From: Lasiosphaeris hirsuta
Taxonomy: Eukaryota > Ascomycota > Sordariomycetes > Sordariales > Lasiosphaeriaceae
Length of the DNA stretch: 64,000 bases
Direction: 5' to 3'
NCBI GenBank assembly: GCA_030549175.1
Contig: JAUKUA010000002.1
Coordinates: 5,580,001 to 5,644,000, forward strand
In this document: one piece after another, positions 20,691-33,343 of the stretch
Position numbering within the stretch: position 1 is the stretch's first letter
How the letters are laid out: each line of letters starts with the position of its first letter
Program-made: the position numbers and the translations under genes
Notes under the pieces: model-generated
Databases searched by the model: none
What the model was told of the DNA's origin: nothing
The model's input: the letters and a program-made list of their open reading frames with translations, nothing else

Positions 20691-23520
20691 ATGATGAGCG
20701 CACAGCTCCAGCAGCAGCCAAATGGCCCTGTTGCGACCACAACCACGTCGGCCCCTCAAGACTCACCGTCGTCACGCGAGGCCACAGCCATGGCCACCAC
20801 TACTCCCACAGGAAACAACTCGTCGTTCCCGCCATTGCGGAACCACGCCAGGGAGAGCAGCAGCCCCTATGTGCAACGGCATGGCGACACCCCTGTGGCG
20901 TGGCAGCTGCTGGACGCCAAGACACTGGATAGGGCCGTGAAGGAGAACAAGCCCATCTTCATGCACATTGGCTTTCTAGCTGACCACCGTAAGTCCCAGA
21001 TCCCCTCTTCACTTTGAAAAGGACATGCGCTCACAGCCTCTTCACAGACTGCCGTCTCACAACCCAAGACTCCTTCTCCCACCCCCTGGTCGCGGCCTTC
21101 CTGAACCACTCCTTTATCCCCATCGTTGTCGACCGGGAGGAGCGTCCCGACCTCGACACTATATATCAAAACTATAGCGAGGCTGTCAATGCCACCGGAG
21201 GTTGGCCTCTGAACCTATTTCTAACTCCCGACCTCTACCCAATCTTTGGCGAGACATACTGGCCTGGCCCGGGGACAGAGCATAGCATCGCTGCTGCTGC
21301 TGCACTGGCAGATGACCATGGCGGTGATGGCGAAGAAGCCTGCATCGATTTCCTCGCGCTCTCCAAGAAGATCCATAATGTCTGGGAAGAGCAGGAAGAA
21401 CGATGCCGCAGGGAAGCCTTCGAGATGCTGTCCAAGCTGCAGGACTTTGCACAAGAAGGGACATTTAGCTCCACCACAGCTGCCACTGTCACCCGTGAGC
21501 TGTTTCTCCCAGAGCGGGACGCCAATTCGGGCGAGGCCGATGTCGACCTCGATCAGGTGGAAGAAGCCTTGGATAGGATAACCCAGATGTTCGATCCAGC
21601 TGAATACGGCTTCGGCACCCCCAAGTTCCCTAACCCGGCCCGGCTGTCGTTCCTGCTCCGGCTTGCGCAGTTTTCCGACGAAGTTAAGGATGTCGTAGGC
21701 GAGAAGGAGGTGGAAAACGCCACGAACATGGCTTTAGGTACTCTGCGACGGATTCGCGACGGCGGGCTGCATGATCATGTTGGCGCCGGCTTCATGCGCT
21801 TCAGCATCACACGGGATTGGAGTGTACCGCATTTCGAGAAGATGGTGGGCGAGAACGCCCTTCTCCTTGGCGTGTTTCTCGACGCCTGGCTCGAGAAGTC
21901 CGGCTCGCTCGCCCCAGAGGACGAGTTTGCTGACGTGGTCTTTGAGCTGGCCGACTACCTCACTAGCCCGCTGATCCACCGGGAAGATGGCGGGTTCGTC
22001 ACCAGCGAGGCAGCGGATAGCTTCTACCGCAGGGGCGACCGGCACATGCGCGAGGGCGCCTACTATCTCTGGACTCGTCGCGAGTTCGACCACGTCGTCG
22101 GCAGCGGTGCGAGCGATGGGCAGCATGCCAGCTTGGTTGCCGCCGCGTACTGGAACGTGCTCGAACATGGAAACGTCCCTCGGGACCAGGACCCCCACGA
22201 CGAATTCATCAACCAAAACGTCCTCCGCGCGGTCAAGGACGTGCACGAGGTGTCGAAACAGTTTGGGATTCCCGTGTCCGAGGCCCAGCGCATTCTTGCT
22301 TCTGCGAGGGATAATTTGAGATCTCATCGCGAAAAGGAGCGCGTCCGTCCGGGCCGAGATGAGAAGGTTGTTGTTAATATCAATGGCATGGTTATCGCGG
22401 CACTGGCGAGGACTGCGGCGGCAGTATGCTCAGTCGACGCGGAGCGGAGTGCCAAGTATCTCAATGCGGCAAAGAAGGCTGCTGCATTTGTGAAGCAAAA
22501 CCTGTGGGTTGCTGCCGAGAACACGGCCGAGAAGGCGCTGCGACGATTCTTTTTCCATGAACCCAGCGACACGCCGGCGTTTGCTGACGATTACGCCTTC
22601 TTGATCGAGGGGCTTTTGGGCCTATACGAGTCAACGCTGGAGAGGGAGTGGTTGGACTGGGCGAAGGAGTTGCAAGGTAAGCAGCACCGATGGGCTGGCT
22701 TGAGAATATCAGAAAACTCACTGGCTTTGCAGACACTCAAACCAGGTTATTTTACGACTCGATCTCACAAGGCGAGCTCCCATCCCCCAGGCGTGCGTAT
22801 TCGGGTGGGTTTTACTCTACCGAGGAACAAACCCTCAGCCACACCATCCTCCGGCTCAAGAGCGGCATGGACAAATCGCAGCCATCAACGAATGCCGTCT
22901 CTGCGTCGAATCTATTCGTTCTTGGCACCCTCCTGGGCGATGCAACTTACATACACCAAGCCAAAGAAACGATATTCGCGTTCGAGGCAGAGATCTTGCA
23001 ATACCCATGGCTCTTCGTCAGCCTGTTGTCGGGCGTGGTGACCGTCAGGCTCGGGGTCAAGCAAGTTCGTGTTTCAGCTGATGACGAAGAGAAGCTGCGG
23101 CAGCACTACACGACGCCACGTGCCGAGGCGCGCGCGCTTATCTTGGTAGTCGAGCCCGAGCCCCGACCCGAGCCTGAACCGGAGTTAGACCCGCCGCTGA
23201 AATCGGAGTTGGAGCACCAGACGGAAGAGCATATGCTCGAGTTTGAGTCAAAGCTGAGGTCGGAACTGGAGACGATTGCGCCCGATGTTCAGGGAGCAAA
23301 GGCCGAAGAAGGCCCTGCACCCGCCAAAGCCGAAGAAAAGGGATCCGAAGTCAAGGCGAGTGACCCGGTTACTGAGATAGCGCCTGAAGGGAAAGAGTTT
23401 GTAGAGGCTGCTGATAAAGTTGAGAGCACGGGGGAGCAGCCGACAGCGGCCGAGTTGCCCGAGCAGACGCCCGTAGAAGTGCTTGATCAGAAGGACGGGC
23501 CGGGACGTGCAACGATTTGA
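20691..23520 (+). CDS. SPATA20/YyaL family protein (DUF255 thioredoxin-like domain plus six-hairpin glycosidase-like domain)
   Basis: Members are conserved from bacteria (YyaL) to man (SPATA20/SSP411); the biochemical role is unclear. Exons are 20691-20988, 21048-22676 and 22733-23520, giving 904 aa. The thioredoxin-like DUF255 domain shows the landmarks SSPYVQRHGDTPVAW, DREERPDLDTIY and GGWPLNLFLTPD. The helical domain has KFPNPARLSFLLRL, the GAGFMRFSITRDWSVPHFEKM block and the PSTNAVSASNLF block. Two things are odd. The first Cys of the family CxxC is Asp here (ADHHCRL where ACHWCHV is usual). The last roughly 130 residues are a Glu/Pro/Ala-rich low-complexity tail not found in bacterial members. 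The second exon starts inside the former CxxC codons. Confidence 0.92.
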
Positions 23521-24314
23521 TGACGGAGGGACGGATGATACCGATGATCGCGTTTTGATGCCTGGCGAACTTATAGAGCGAGTAAATGTGTCCTGTAGCG
23601 GCCGGCATAGACACAAGACGTTCCGGTTCTATGATACCTGGAGACATGGCAGGTGGCTTGAAGTTGACTGGCTCTGTTGATTGGCTGGAAGTTGCGGTTC
23701 TCCTTGATTGAAGGGGGTCGCTGCGGATTTAGGACTGGCGTTTGCTTTGGACACGGGCTTGTTGAGCCCAGGTATCTAGCAGTGGAGATAAGAGGACTAA
23801 TGAGTGCAGCATGCTGTAGATACATTTCCATCTTTGACCAGAAATGAGTCCAACATTCCAATCGATAGGCGGTGAGGTCACCGTGGCATTGCTGCCATTC
23901 TCTGAGTGGAACAAGCCAGGAAGGTAGGTCGTCGATATCCGCGGCAGCCAATCTCTGGTATTTCCATATCGCCTTGCCGCAAAAGGGGGTATCTACCTAA
24001 TCTACAATTTTCTTTCCACTTTCTCTAGCCGTCCCCGTCCCGCGCTGCTTCGGCTTCGGGGAGACCCCAAAAAGCATACACTCTGCCCACCCCTACAACC
24101 ACCCCGGTCCCGTCCCAGCCCGACTCTGCCTCTAGACGGAAGCGTAATCTTCGTTTAATGTGAGCTTTACAAAAGGAAACACAGAACATTGGTCAAGACG
24201 GGCTCGCGAGCGCTTTGTCAAATACTCAACAGTGCTTTCATAGATTCTGCAATCATCCCAACAAGACATTGAGCCGATAACGGGCAAAACAAAATGAATT
24301 GATGAGGTTTTTGG
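23521..24314. other. Convergent intergenic region
   Basis: This stretch of 794 bp lies between the DUF255 gene and the dynein light intermediate chain gene, which converge. It should hold both 3' UTRs. No gene was recognised. Confidence 0.4.
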
Positions 24315-26085
24315 CTAGTGGCTGGACGGGCTCCTCCTGTTCATGAGGCCGGTGAAGAAGGCCTGCAGGTTCTCCGTGTCCATTTGAGATTGATCCTCCA
24401 CGACGCCGTTGTCGTTGGGGCTGGCGGGTTCAGGGGAAGAGCCGTAGGTTTGACGCTCCTGGGGTATCTGGTCAGCACACAAGCAAAGAAAGGTGGGGAT
24501 GGGAGTAAGGCTTGTTTACCTTGAGTCGTTGCACCATGTCGTCGGCGTCGACCTGAATGCCGCCCATGTTGAACTGCACCGGACCGATGTGCTCCAGAAC
24601 CTTCGGCTCAGGTGGTCGGCCATTGTAGCCGCCATAGTCGTCGTCTTCGATTTTCTTGGGGTGCTTCGAGCGGTACTCCTCCCGCGCCTCTTCGTTCTTT
24701 TGCTTGAACGATTCAAGGACCTTGAGTTGCTGGCTGAGGAAGGCTTGGGTCTCGGTCGTGGGCACCTCGAGCTTGGTCGAGTGGCTGTTGCGCCCTGCTA
24801 TTTGCAGTGCATCCATGGTGGGATCCTGCACGGCGGACTCGTACAACGTGACGGTGGATCCTTCCGGGTCTTGTTCCTCATCGCGGTCCTCGTCGCCATT
24901 GACTTGTCCGTTTTCGAGGTGGTCTCCGTTGGCCTGAGTTGGCGCGAGCGGTTGCTCGAGATCGATTGTCCACCCATTGCTGACGAGCTCAACGTCAAAG
25001 CCTTCTCTTAACACGCGGATTTTCCCCCAAGAGTCCCAGTTGGGGGGCACGACGATCTTATCTCTGTCGATGACGTTGTGTCTTAGGGGGTGCTTCTTTA
25101 AGAGTGAATGAATCCCTAGACTGGAGTGGATGAGGCTTGGGAGCTGGGATGGCGTGGAAGGCGTTGTGTAGATGAGGGATGCGCCGTCTGCAAACAATCA
25201 AGTTAGCCCGCGAAGTATTGCCGTGCCAAAAGCCTTACGTTTCAGGAGAACAGTCCTCATGAACTGCAACACCACATCAAACTCTTCCTCCTTCCAACTC
25301 TGCGTCTTCTCCAAGTACTCCATTTTCTCAGCCTGTACAGGAAGTTAGCCCTTGCCCATCTGCAAAGGCTCGTCCCAACTCACATTTTGGCAGACCAGAC
25401 AGAGGGGAAGGCCCAATGCGTCCTCCCACTCGCCCGGGCCCAGGGGTATCGAAACATCGCCGTCCGCCCCAGGGATGGCAGTTGTGCCGTCCAGGTTTGT
25501 CCCGCCTCCCCTGCCACGGTCCCGCCACGACAGCATAACCTCCTCCATCGTCGCCTTGCACTCGTTTGGAAGGGAGATCAGGACAGTTCGCAGAAGAAGG
25601 ATCCACTCTCGCAGCTGCCGCATCCACTTCCATGGCTGGGACCAGTCCAGCAGGACGACTATAAGGGTATTTGGTATCGACCGGGGCGTCAGAAGCGGTT
25701 GGAGGAGGGAGGCGAAGGTGGGCGAGGGGTTGGTGAGGGTGTAGAGCGAGATACGCGCCAGGGTGTCTTCCTGGTCGGCGTCAAGAACGTCGTAATAGGC
25801 GTAGCCAAGCGCGAGGCTGTTGGCGACGGGGGGAGTCCGCGAGCCCTGGCGGTCAAGGGCGCGGCGGAGCTCGGAGGTGGAAAGCGACTCGAAAAACTCG
25901 CGCTGGGAGTCGACGGTGCCGCCGAGCACGATGATGGTCTTCTCGGGGAGACGCTTGCCGCTGGCTACCGAGTCCAGCATGGACATCCACAGGTCCTTTT
26001 TGGGTTCGCCATTCTTGGTCTCGGTGCCAGACCCGACCGAGGCGGTCGTGTAGGTGGAGAAGCGGTTGGTGTTGGTTGCCGTCAT
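24315..26085 (-). CDS. Cytoplasmic dynein light intermediate chain
   Basis: The DLIC subunit binds the dynein heavy chain through an N-terminal Ras-like domain and cargo adaptors through a C-terminal helix. Exons on the minus strand are 26085-25384, 25332-25239, 25187-24520 and 24458-24315, giving 535 aa. The N-terminal domain begins KDLWMSMLDSVASGKRLPEK followed by IIVLGGTVDSQREF, a P-loop position without the GKS/T signature. Later blocks include VLLDWSQPWKWMRQLREW, LCLVCQNAEKMEYLEK, HGASLIYTTPS and DRDKIVVPPNWDSWGKI, all typical of fungal DLIC. The end, TENLQAFFTGLMNRR, is the short amphipathic helix expected for adaptor binding. It is divergent from BXI1. Confidence 0.93.
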
Positions 26086-26765
26086 GGCTGCGTCGGGTAC
26101 GGAGTACTACGTTTGCGTGCGCGTTTGGCGTCCGGCGTTCACGTTGACTGCTGCTCGGGGTGTCGCATTGGGCCCGGCGCGGGCGTGGCAGAGCAGCGCT
26201 CGCTCACCAGGCGGGTCGAAATACGCAAAAAAGTACGGAATAACACGGCTAAAATCGCGGGGTATCTGGTGTGGTCATGGCCTTGAAAGAAGCATGAAAG
26301 GGGGTCTTCTCTGAAGCGCGTTTCTCCTTCGTCGATGGCCTCCTTCCTCCATTCGTCTGCCACTCTTTCTGCCACTGCCACTGACACCTGTAAATCATGC
26401 AGGCTGCAGCTTGCGGGCCGTCAATCCCCCGAACCGTTGGATTCCACAGGGGCCACAAATGCACAAGTGTGCATGGGTCGATCTGGACCAAGACCGCCCA
26501 ACCCATATTGAGCCCTAACCCTGATAACGCGGCGCGACAGAAGGTTCCAGGCGATCACCTGGTCACAGCTGTAGCTACGCCACCCAGACCAGGTTTCCCG
26601 GTGAATGGTGAATGCACCCCACCTCGGCTGCTTCTCCATCAACGACCATCATCACCAGGTCTCAGGTCTCTTGCATCCACTTACATCTTGTCGGCCGCAT
26701 CCTGACTTCTCTCTCCGCCAGGGGACTTCTTTTCTGCTCACCACCATCGAGAAGAGCCAGCAATC
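26086..26765. promoter_or_regulatory. Shared promoter region, dynein light intermediate chain and BXI1
   Basis: This 680-bp stretch lies between divergent start codons. CT-rich words just before 26766 suggest the BXI1 leader. No specific site was identified. Confidence 0.45.
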
Positions 26766-27737
26766 ATGGCGAGCACCGCGAAATACACACGCGCTCCTCA
26801 GGACGATCCCGAGGCGCATGTCGACTACACGCAGCCGCCTCCTTCGTACCAGGCTGAGACCAGCGCTGCCAACGACCAGGAGCGTCTCTTCGGCGGCGCC
26901 CCGCGCAGCAGCGAGGACAATGTGCCCGATGACTTCAAGGTGGGCTGTTCCGCCGCTCTCCGCTGCTCTCCGCTGCTCTCGCCCTTTAGAAACTGTTGCG
27001 CTAACTCCTCTCCCAGTTTGGCGGATCTGTCGCCGAGGCTACCATCGACATCCGCAACCAGTTCATCCGCAAGGTCTACACCATCCTGACGGTCCAACTC
27101 CTTGTCACAGGCGGCGTTAGTGCCCTCAGCTTCATGAGCGAAGGCTACAAGACATGGATCCAGTCGCACCCCTCCTTAGTCTGGATCTCGGTACGCAACC
27201 CCTCCCCCTACATCTCCCACGCGCAGACAACTAACTCCACCTCAGCTCTTCGGCTCCATCGCCTTCCTGATCCTCACCTACTGGAAGCGCCACTCGTACC
27301 CGACCAACCTGCTCTTCCTCGGCGGCTTCACGCTACTCGAGGCCTACACCATCTCGGTCATTGTCTCTTTCTACAAGACGTCGATCGTGCTCAACGCGGT
27401 GCTGCTGACGGGCGGCATCTTCGTCTTCCTGACGGCCTTTGCCTGCCAGACCAAGTACGACTTCACGAGCTGGATGCCCTACCTCTTCGGCGGCCTGTGG
27501 GGATTGATTCTCTTCGGCTTCATGTACGCCTTCATGCCGCACACCAGCACCGGCGAGCTCATCTACGGCGGCGTCTCGGCCCTCATCTTCAGTGGCTACA
27601 TCCTCATCGACACCCAGCTCGTACTGCGCAAGCACCACGTCGAGGAGGAGATTGCCGCCGCCATCAGCCTGTACCTCGACATCATCAACCTGTTCCTGGC
27701 TATTCTGCGCATCTTGAATAGCCAGTCGAATAACTAA
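26766..27737 (+). CDS. BXI1: BAX inhibitor-1 family (Lifeguard/TMBIM) membrane protein
   Basis: These are seven-helix membrane proteins of the ER, Golgi or vacuole that influence calcium leak and cell death; yeast Bxi1/Ybh3 is the fungal reference. Exons are 26766-26939, 27017-27190 and 27246-27737, all in phase 0, giving 279 aa. The N-terminal 60 residues are cytosolic and rich in Pro, Gln and Tyr (PPPSYQ), as in Lifeguard proteins. From RNQFIRKVYTILTVQLLVTG onward the hydrophobic helices follow one another, and the family end block GYILIDTQLVL is present, followed by EEEIAAAISLYLDIINLFL. The length is typical of the family, and no break is seen. Confidence 0.95.
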
Positions 27738-28723
27738 GGCAGCTGGAGTCAAGTGTGAGGAGGATAAGTTGAGGTTGGATGGTTTTGTGTCTGGTATTCC
27801 CCAAGTCATTGGAGTACGACGAAAGCGCGGTTGCCATCAGGCAGCACTGTAATACTTGTGAACGTACCCTCCTGTCCGTGTGTATTTTCCCCCTTCGCCT
27901 CAGACAGAGCAGCTCCTTTTATGGGATTCAGGGTTTAATCGTTTTTTTATCCTTATGAAGGCCTCGACTTGTATTCAGTAGGGGGCGAGCGTTAAGTTGG
28001 CAAATGATAGCATAACTACATGACGGTTGTGAAAAAAACAGCCGTGTAGACTTCACGTGGTATTAGCCCAATCCCGCAAAGACCCAAAGACCTCCGTCAA
28101 TCTGAAGTCGCGGCCCAACTCCCTCCACCCATTTTCCTCGACATGTTTTTGGAGGGGTAGAAAAGTTGAATTTAGTGATATCTGCATTAGAAGTCCAGTA
28201 GTAAAAATAAGGAAAACGCAGAGATGTAATAGGGAGGATACAAGCTGTAACCGACAGGGCGGTAAAGAGAAGCGATACGAAAGAGTTGCCGGCCACCACC
28301 AGTGTAGTTTTTATCCCCCTGATCAGCCACGTCGCAGCCACGCCATTGCCCATCCCGGCCGAAACCCGGAGTCCACAGTTCTGAAGATCCATCGTTGGCG
28401 ATCTTCATTCGGCGATCATGGGAAAAAACCCACCCTTCGACCAAGACTCGGATTCGCGCGCTCAGCTCGTTCGCCTCTTATTCCATCCATCAGTGTAAAC
28501 ACCAATCGCCCTTTTAGTTTCGTCACAATCATGTGTTCTCTTCCAGAGCGAATATCGTTCAAATAACAACGCAGAAGCAGCGGGGGAATATTTTGTCTCT
28601 CAACACAACAAAAGAACCAACGCCCGCACGGAAAGACCAGGTCGCCTTGAAAGGTGGGGTTGTTCGTATCGGTACAGAAACGGTGATAGATCAGGGACCT
28701 GGCGGGAAAGGTACCTCCACTGC
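27738..28723. other. Convergent intergenic region, BXI1 and CDC11
   Basis: Nearly 1 kb between converging genes. No coding unit or repeat was recognised; much of it is probably 3' UTR. Confidence 0.4.
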
Positions 28724-30314
28724 TCAGTGCTCCTCACCGTTAGCGTCGTTGGGGCCTCCTTGAGCGGCCACTACCGCTGCTTGCTCACGCTGCATCCGAG
28801 CCTCAATCTCGCGCAGCTGGGACTCGCGTGCGAGCAGTTCTTGGCGCTTCTCGTTGATCTCGCGCTGGACCTTGACCTCAATCTCGCGAAGCTTCTCCTC
28901 CTCCCGGCGCAGCTGCTCCTCCTTTAGACGGACCGACTGTGACGCAAGATCTTCGGGGTTCATAGACGAGTCACTGCAAGAATGTTAGTGAATGTTGGGG
29001 GATGGATTCAAGCAATGGACAACGTACGCTCCAGCACCACCCTCAACGCTCTTGCTCAGCTTCTCGGTACGATAGTTCTCGTAGAGGAAGTCGTGTGTGA
29101 TCTCCTTGAGGTCGGCAAGATGGCTGTGGAGCAGAGCAGACCGGATGGCCAAGAAATCCGAGTGACGCGGGTTATCGACCTCCACAACACCCCATGGGTA
29201 CTGGCGAGCGCGAACCTTGCGGCCGCCAATCTCAATGATGTCCTCTGATCCCACAATAGCGAATGGCATGAGCCCTCTCAGCTCAGCGTTTTCCTCAACG
29301 GTGTCCTCGTCATCCTCCTCAATGTCGTAGGGGAAGTTGTAGACAGGGATGCGGTAGTGCTCGATGTCCTCCATAACCAACTTCTTGGACTCCGCAAGTT
29401 CGGCGGGCGTGAGGGAATCAGCGCGGCCGATAACGGGGATGACGTTGACGCGAGGAGCGAGACGCTTCATCAGCTCAATATCCAGCTCGCGCAGACTAGC
29501 ATGACGGTTAGTTGTTACGGGGTCAGGGACAAGAAACTGTGCTTACCCATGACCTGTAGGGGTGATGAAGTACAGCATAGCATGCACACGATTGTCTCTG
29601 AAACGGGGGTTACGCTTGATACGCGACTCCTCCGCAAGAATATCATCGTATTGCCGCTCAAGATAGCCGACAATCTCTGAGAAGCTGTTGAAAAATTGTA
29701 AGCACGTGGTAGCCTCAGTAAGGCTATGCTTCGAGGGACGTACCTGGCCTCGTTATCGACCTGATCTCCAAACCCGGGTGTGTCGACAATCGTCAGGGAA
29801 ATGCGCGTGCCCTCCTCATCCAACTCTAGTTCTGCCATGCGTTAGGATTTCCATCGTTTGGCATAGCAGCATGGAATCTGTGGATGCATACCGACGGTGA
29901 CGGGCTTGATCTTGACGCCCTCTTCGACGTGGGCGCTGGAGGCATCGTCTGAATCCTTGTGGGTGAGGACGGTCTTGCCGCAGAGGGTATTGACAAAGGT
30001 GGTCCGGCCTGTAGAGAATAGAAACAGTTATTGGGGGCCATCCGAGCGGAGTGGGTTGGGGACAAGACGCACCAGTGCCTGAGGCGCCACAGACCATCAA
30101 GCAGAACTGGATTCCCTTCTTGACATTCTTCTTCCGGCGGATCATTTTCTGTTTCACGCCAAAGGTGTTAGCGCCAGGCATTGTCAAGAACCAGTTCCGT
30201 GTGCAATTGAGGGTGTTTGTCAATCCGGAATTCCAGAGCAGATTGTGGAGTGTTGGATTCGTATATTACTGGGAACGTGGGAGGCAGGTAACTACGTACG
30301 GCCGGCGAAGACAT
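28724..30314 (-). CDS. CDC11: Septin, Cdc11/AspA type
   Basis: Septins are GTP-binding proteins that assemble into filaments at septa and hyphal branches. Exons on the minus strand are 30314-30300, 30148-30073, 30008-29892, 29831-29744, 29684-29547, 29495-29028 and 28973-28724, giving 383 aa. A basic stretch (RRKKNVKKG) precedes the P-loop GASGTGRTT at residues 26-34; Arg in place of the usual Lys is also seen in yeast Cdc11. Switch II DTPGFGD, the G4-position motif GRAD, the block YPWGVVEVDNPRHSDF and a C-terminal coiled coil follow. The similarity to yeast Cdc11 around YDDILAEESRIKRNPRFRD favours this septin class over Cdc3, Cdc10 or Cdc12. The five-residue first exon is inferred from splice signals. 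Confidence 0.92.
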
Positions 30315-31539
30315 GGCTGCTTGTTGTTCTTGGTGGTTTGGGGTGGTTTGGCAGCGGGTAAAACGCAGAGCCGGCCTCAAGACGACGGCAGAAGAATATG
30401 CTAAATGGGGCGATTGGGTATCCAGTCACCAAAAAGACGGCGGGCGAGGATAGCTGGGGGAGGTCGAGGTCGCGCGTGCGTCGTTGAAGCTATCGAGGTG
30501 CGGGTTGGAGGAAAAGGAGAGGTCGGGATGTGGTGTTGACGGCAAGATGGAAAATGCAATTTCACAAATTGTTGCGGTGTCACGGCAGGAGTGCGAGCCA
30601 GCAACGAGCAGGCCCAGCACGGAGCACCCAGCGCAGCACAGATTGGCAGCAGCCTCGAGTTGGCCGGTCGGTCAATCAGTGGCAGGAAGCAGGGAGCACA
30701 GGCCCACTCGCAAATTCAGGGGCGCTCTCACGCTAGGGGACAGTGCACTAGCCCGATCGGGATAACTCAACTCCACAAAACCCCAGGTCCCGCTTCGGCT
30801 CAAGTTCGGAAGAGCTCTGTGAATTCCCAACCACTTGCCGTCTTCCAGCTGTATGGCAGCTGGCATTCCTTGGGGCAGCTTGTTACTTTAGAAGAGATGT
30901 GGTCCAAGCTTGGTCACTTTTGCGCCTCGTCCCGCCAAACAGGGCAGTGCCTGTTCATTGGATTTTTAGCGCGTGGAGGCAGCTCGTGACGTCCTTGGAA
31001 TGAGCAACAGCAACCGGAGCCGTGAACTCGTCGCTTTGCAAGGCAACGACCCCTCCTTCTAGTGCCCGTCCGTTTCATACTTTCTGTGTAAACCGAACGG
31101 CCGAACTGCCCAAACTATGAAGTGCTCTCTGCACGGTTCCACCTGGTAAACCGAACCTAGAGCGCCTGGTTTCTTGTCAGCCAAGCGACCCCTCCACGGG
31201 ACTCGGGTTTGTTGCTTGCCATCCGCTTGACACCCTGTGTCCGCGTCAGTCTGCAGAGCTGCAGAGCTGACATCTGCCACGGAGAGACGGCCTGCACGCA
31301 ATCAACAGCCATCGGCCAATCTTCAGACCTTGCAGTGGAAGTTGCGAGTCCTCTCGAGGATGAGCTGTAGCGCCCATCGCCTGGCTTCCCTGCACAGACT
31401 CCATCATTCAAGCAGCATCCCTTGGCCTTAGGTTGCCGCATCTATCCGTCTACAGCCACTTGGCTTGTGTATCTCAAGGCTTCTGCCCTTTGCCTCCACC
31501 GCACCCACACTCGTTCAACCGCAGCGCCTCGTGTCCAAG
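30315..31539. other. Divergent intergenic region, CDC11 and HSV2
   Basis: This 1.2-kb stretch should hold both promoters. Short open frames on both strands show no domain. No repeat or RNA gene was recognised. Confidence 0.4.
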
Positions 31540-32956
31540 ATGAATACCCGGCCCCCGATCGAGAGCCCTAGCCCCACGGTGGTGCTTTCCATCACTTTTA
31601 ACGACGATTGCAGCTGTTTTGCCGTCGGACTCAACACCGGCTTTTGCAGTATGCCCGCCTCACTTCACTTGCTAAGCATCTGGTCTAACACCTCGCAGTA
31701 TTCTTTGCGGAAACATGCGCTCTTCGGACAGCACGCGGTAAGGTGTTTTCCGTATAGCGCTTCATGTCGTTTCGGCCACTGACATGACTCTCAACTCAGA
31801 CTTCAACGCGGGAGTAGGCCTCGTCCAGATGATGGGCAAAGCTAACTATTTGGGCCTTGTGGGCGGCGGAAAACAGCCAAAGTTCGCGGGGAACAAGGTA
31901 AGCTACCACCAGCCTGCCGAGCTAACCAAGACTACCCCTACTAACGCGAATCGACCTTCAGCTCATTCTGTGGGATGACCTTAAGAGCAAATCTGCGTTG
32001 GATATCAGTGCCCTAACACCTGTTCGGGGTGTGCAGCTGTCTAAGGAACGCATCGTAGTGGTGCTACAGAATAGCGTCCGCGTCTTCAAGTTCGCCAAGC
32101 CTCCAACGCTCCTCTCGGCCTACGAGACAGCCAACAACCCTTGGGGGTTGTGTTGCATGTCGGCGCGGCGCATCGCATTCCCCGGCCGAACGACGGGCCA
32201 TGTGCAACTTGTCGAGATCGCCACGGGCAACGTCAGCATCATTCCCGCCCACTCCTCCGGGCTACGTGCGATCCAGATGAGCCCAGACGGCGAGCTCCTC
32301 GCTACAGCAAGCGAGACTGTAGGCCTCCTCGACCATTTCCTTACCCAATGTCAAATATCTAACTTCAACAGGGCACCCTGATCCGTGTCTTCTCTACCAC
32401 TAACTGCGCGCGGCTCGCCGAGCTACGGCGTGGCATCGACCCAGCTACTATCTTCTCCCTAGCCTTCAACCCGGCAGGCACAATGCTCGCATGCACTTCT
32501 GACAAGTTCACCCTCCATATCTTCGACATCCCGCATCCAAAACGGCCAGCGCCACCCGTCACAGCCAGCGCCGCTCAGCCGCCCAGCCCAAGGAGGGCCG
32601 ATGGCGGCCACGCAGCGGGACCCTCGGATAATAGTGGGGACGGCAAAGGAAAATGGGGAATCTTGTCCAAGATCCCCATGATGCCGCGCTTGTTCTCCGA
32701 TGTTTACTCGTTCGCGTCAGCACCCTTTGAGGCGGGCGAGGAGCCCGTTATTGGCGGGCTGCCCGTGTCTGAATCAACGACGCTCGGCACGTCACGGCCG
32801 CCCAAGGGGGTTCTCGGGTGGTTGAGCGACACGACCCTGGCAGTGGTCGGGGCGGGAAAGGATGCACGGTGGGAGAAATTCGCGATCCAGGAAGGCCTGG
32901 ACGGGCGTCGACAGGTTGTCCGCGAGGGGTGGAAGCGGTATCTCGGGGGTTCCTAA
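31540..32956 (+). CDS. HSV2: PROPPIN (Atg18/WIPI family) beta-propeller protein, Hsv2 type
   Basis: PROPPINs bind PI3P and PI(3,5)P2 and act in autophagy, micro-nucleophagy and endosomal transport. Exons are 31540-31648, 31699-31737, 31800-31897, 31962-32318 and 32372-32956, giving 395 aa. The propeller begins VVLSITFNDDCSCFAVGLNTGF. Blades with GLRAIQMSPDGELLATASE and SLAFNPAGTMLACTSDKFTLHIF are clear. The phosphoinositide-binding (F/L)RRG motif is present as LRRG in AELRRGIDPATIF. The length and blade spacing fit Hsv2/WIPI3-4 better than the longer Atg18. A low-complexity insert (about residues 218-255) sits in the loop after that blade, where family members often differ. Confidence 0.9.
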
Positions 32957-33343
32957 GCGAATGATTCGTTTGGGAGAAAGCGAGCGTTCCACGTTACGGT
33001 TATGGTGTTGATCGTTGTTGTTGGAATCAAGATGGGAACTATGGGGCTCTGATCTTGGAAGGCTTCATAGGTTGGGAGTTAGGTGACGAGGAGTCAGTGG
33101 CGTAGTTATGAGGCACATCATGGTTGAGCGAAACATTGTCTTTTTTAGCATGTACTTTTAGAGATTAGCGCTGGGCTTTGGGGCTACAATGCTCATATCT
33201 ACATTTGGGTATTTCGCTGACATGCTCTTCCCGAATCGTGAATGCGGGACTGGTGCCCGGTCCTATGCCAGGGTTGGTAGTCAACGGCGGTTCGAGGTAT
33301 CCACATCTTAACGGTAGTAGGGCCTAGCATGATCGTCCCGGCG
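32957..33343. other. Convergent intergenic region, HSV2 and IST3
   Basis: Short region between converging genes, probably both 3' UTRs. Nothing else was recognised. Confidence 0.4.
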
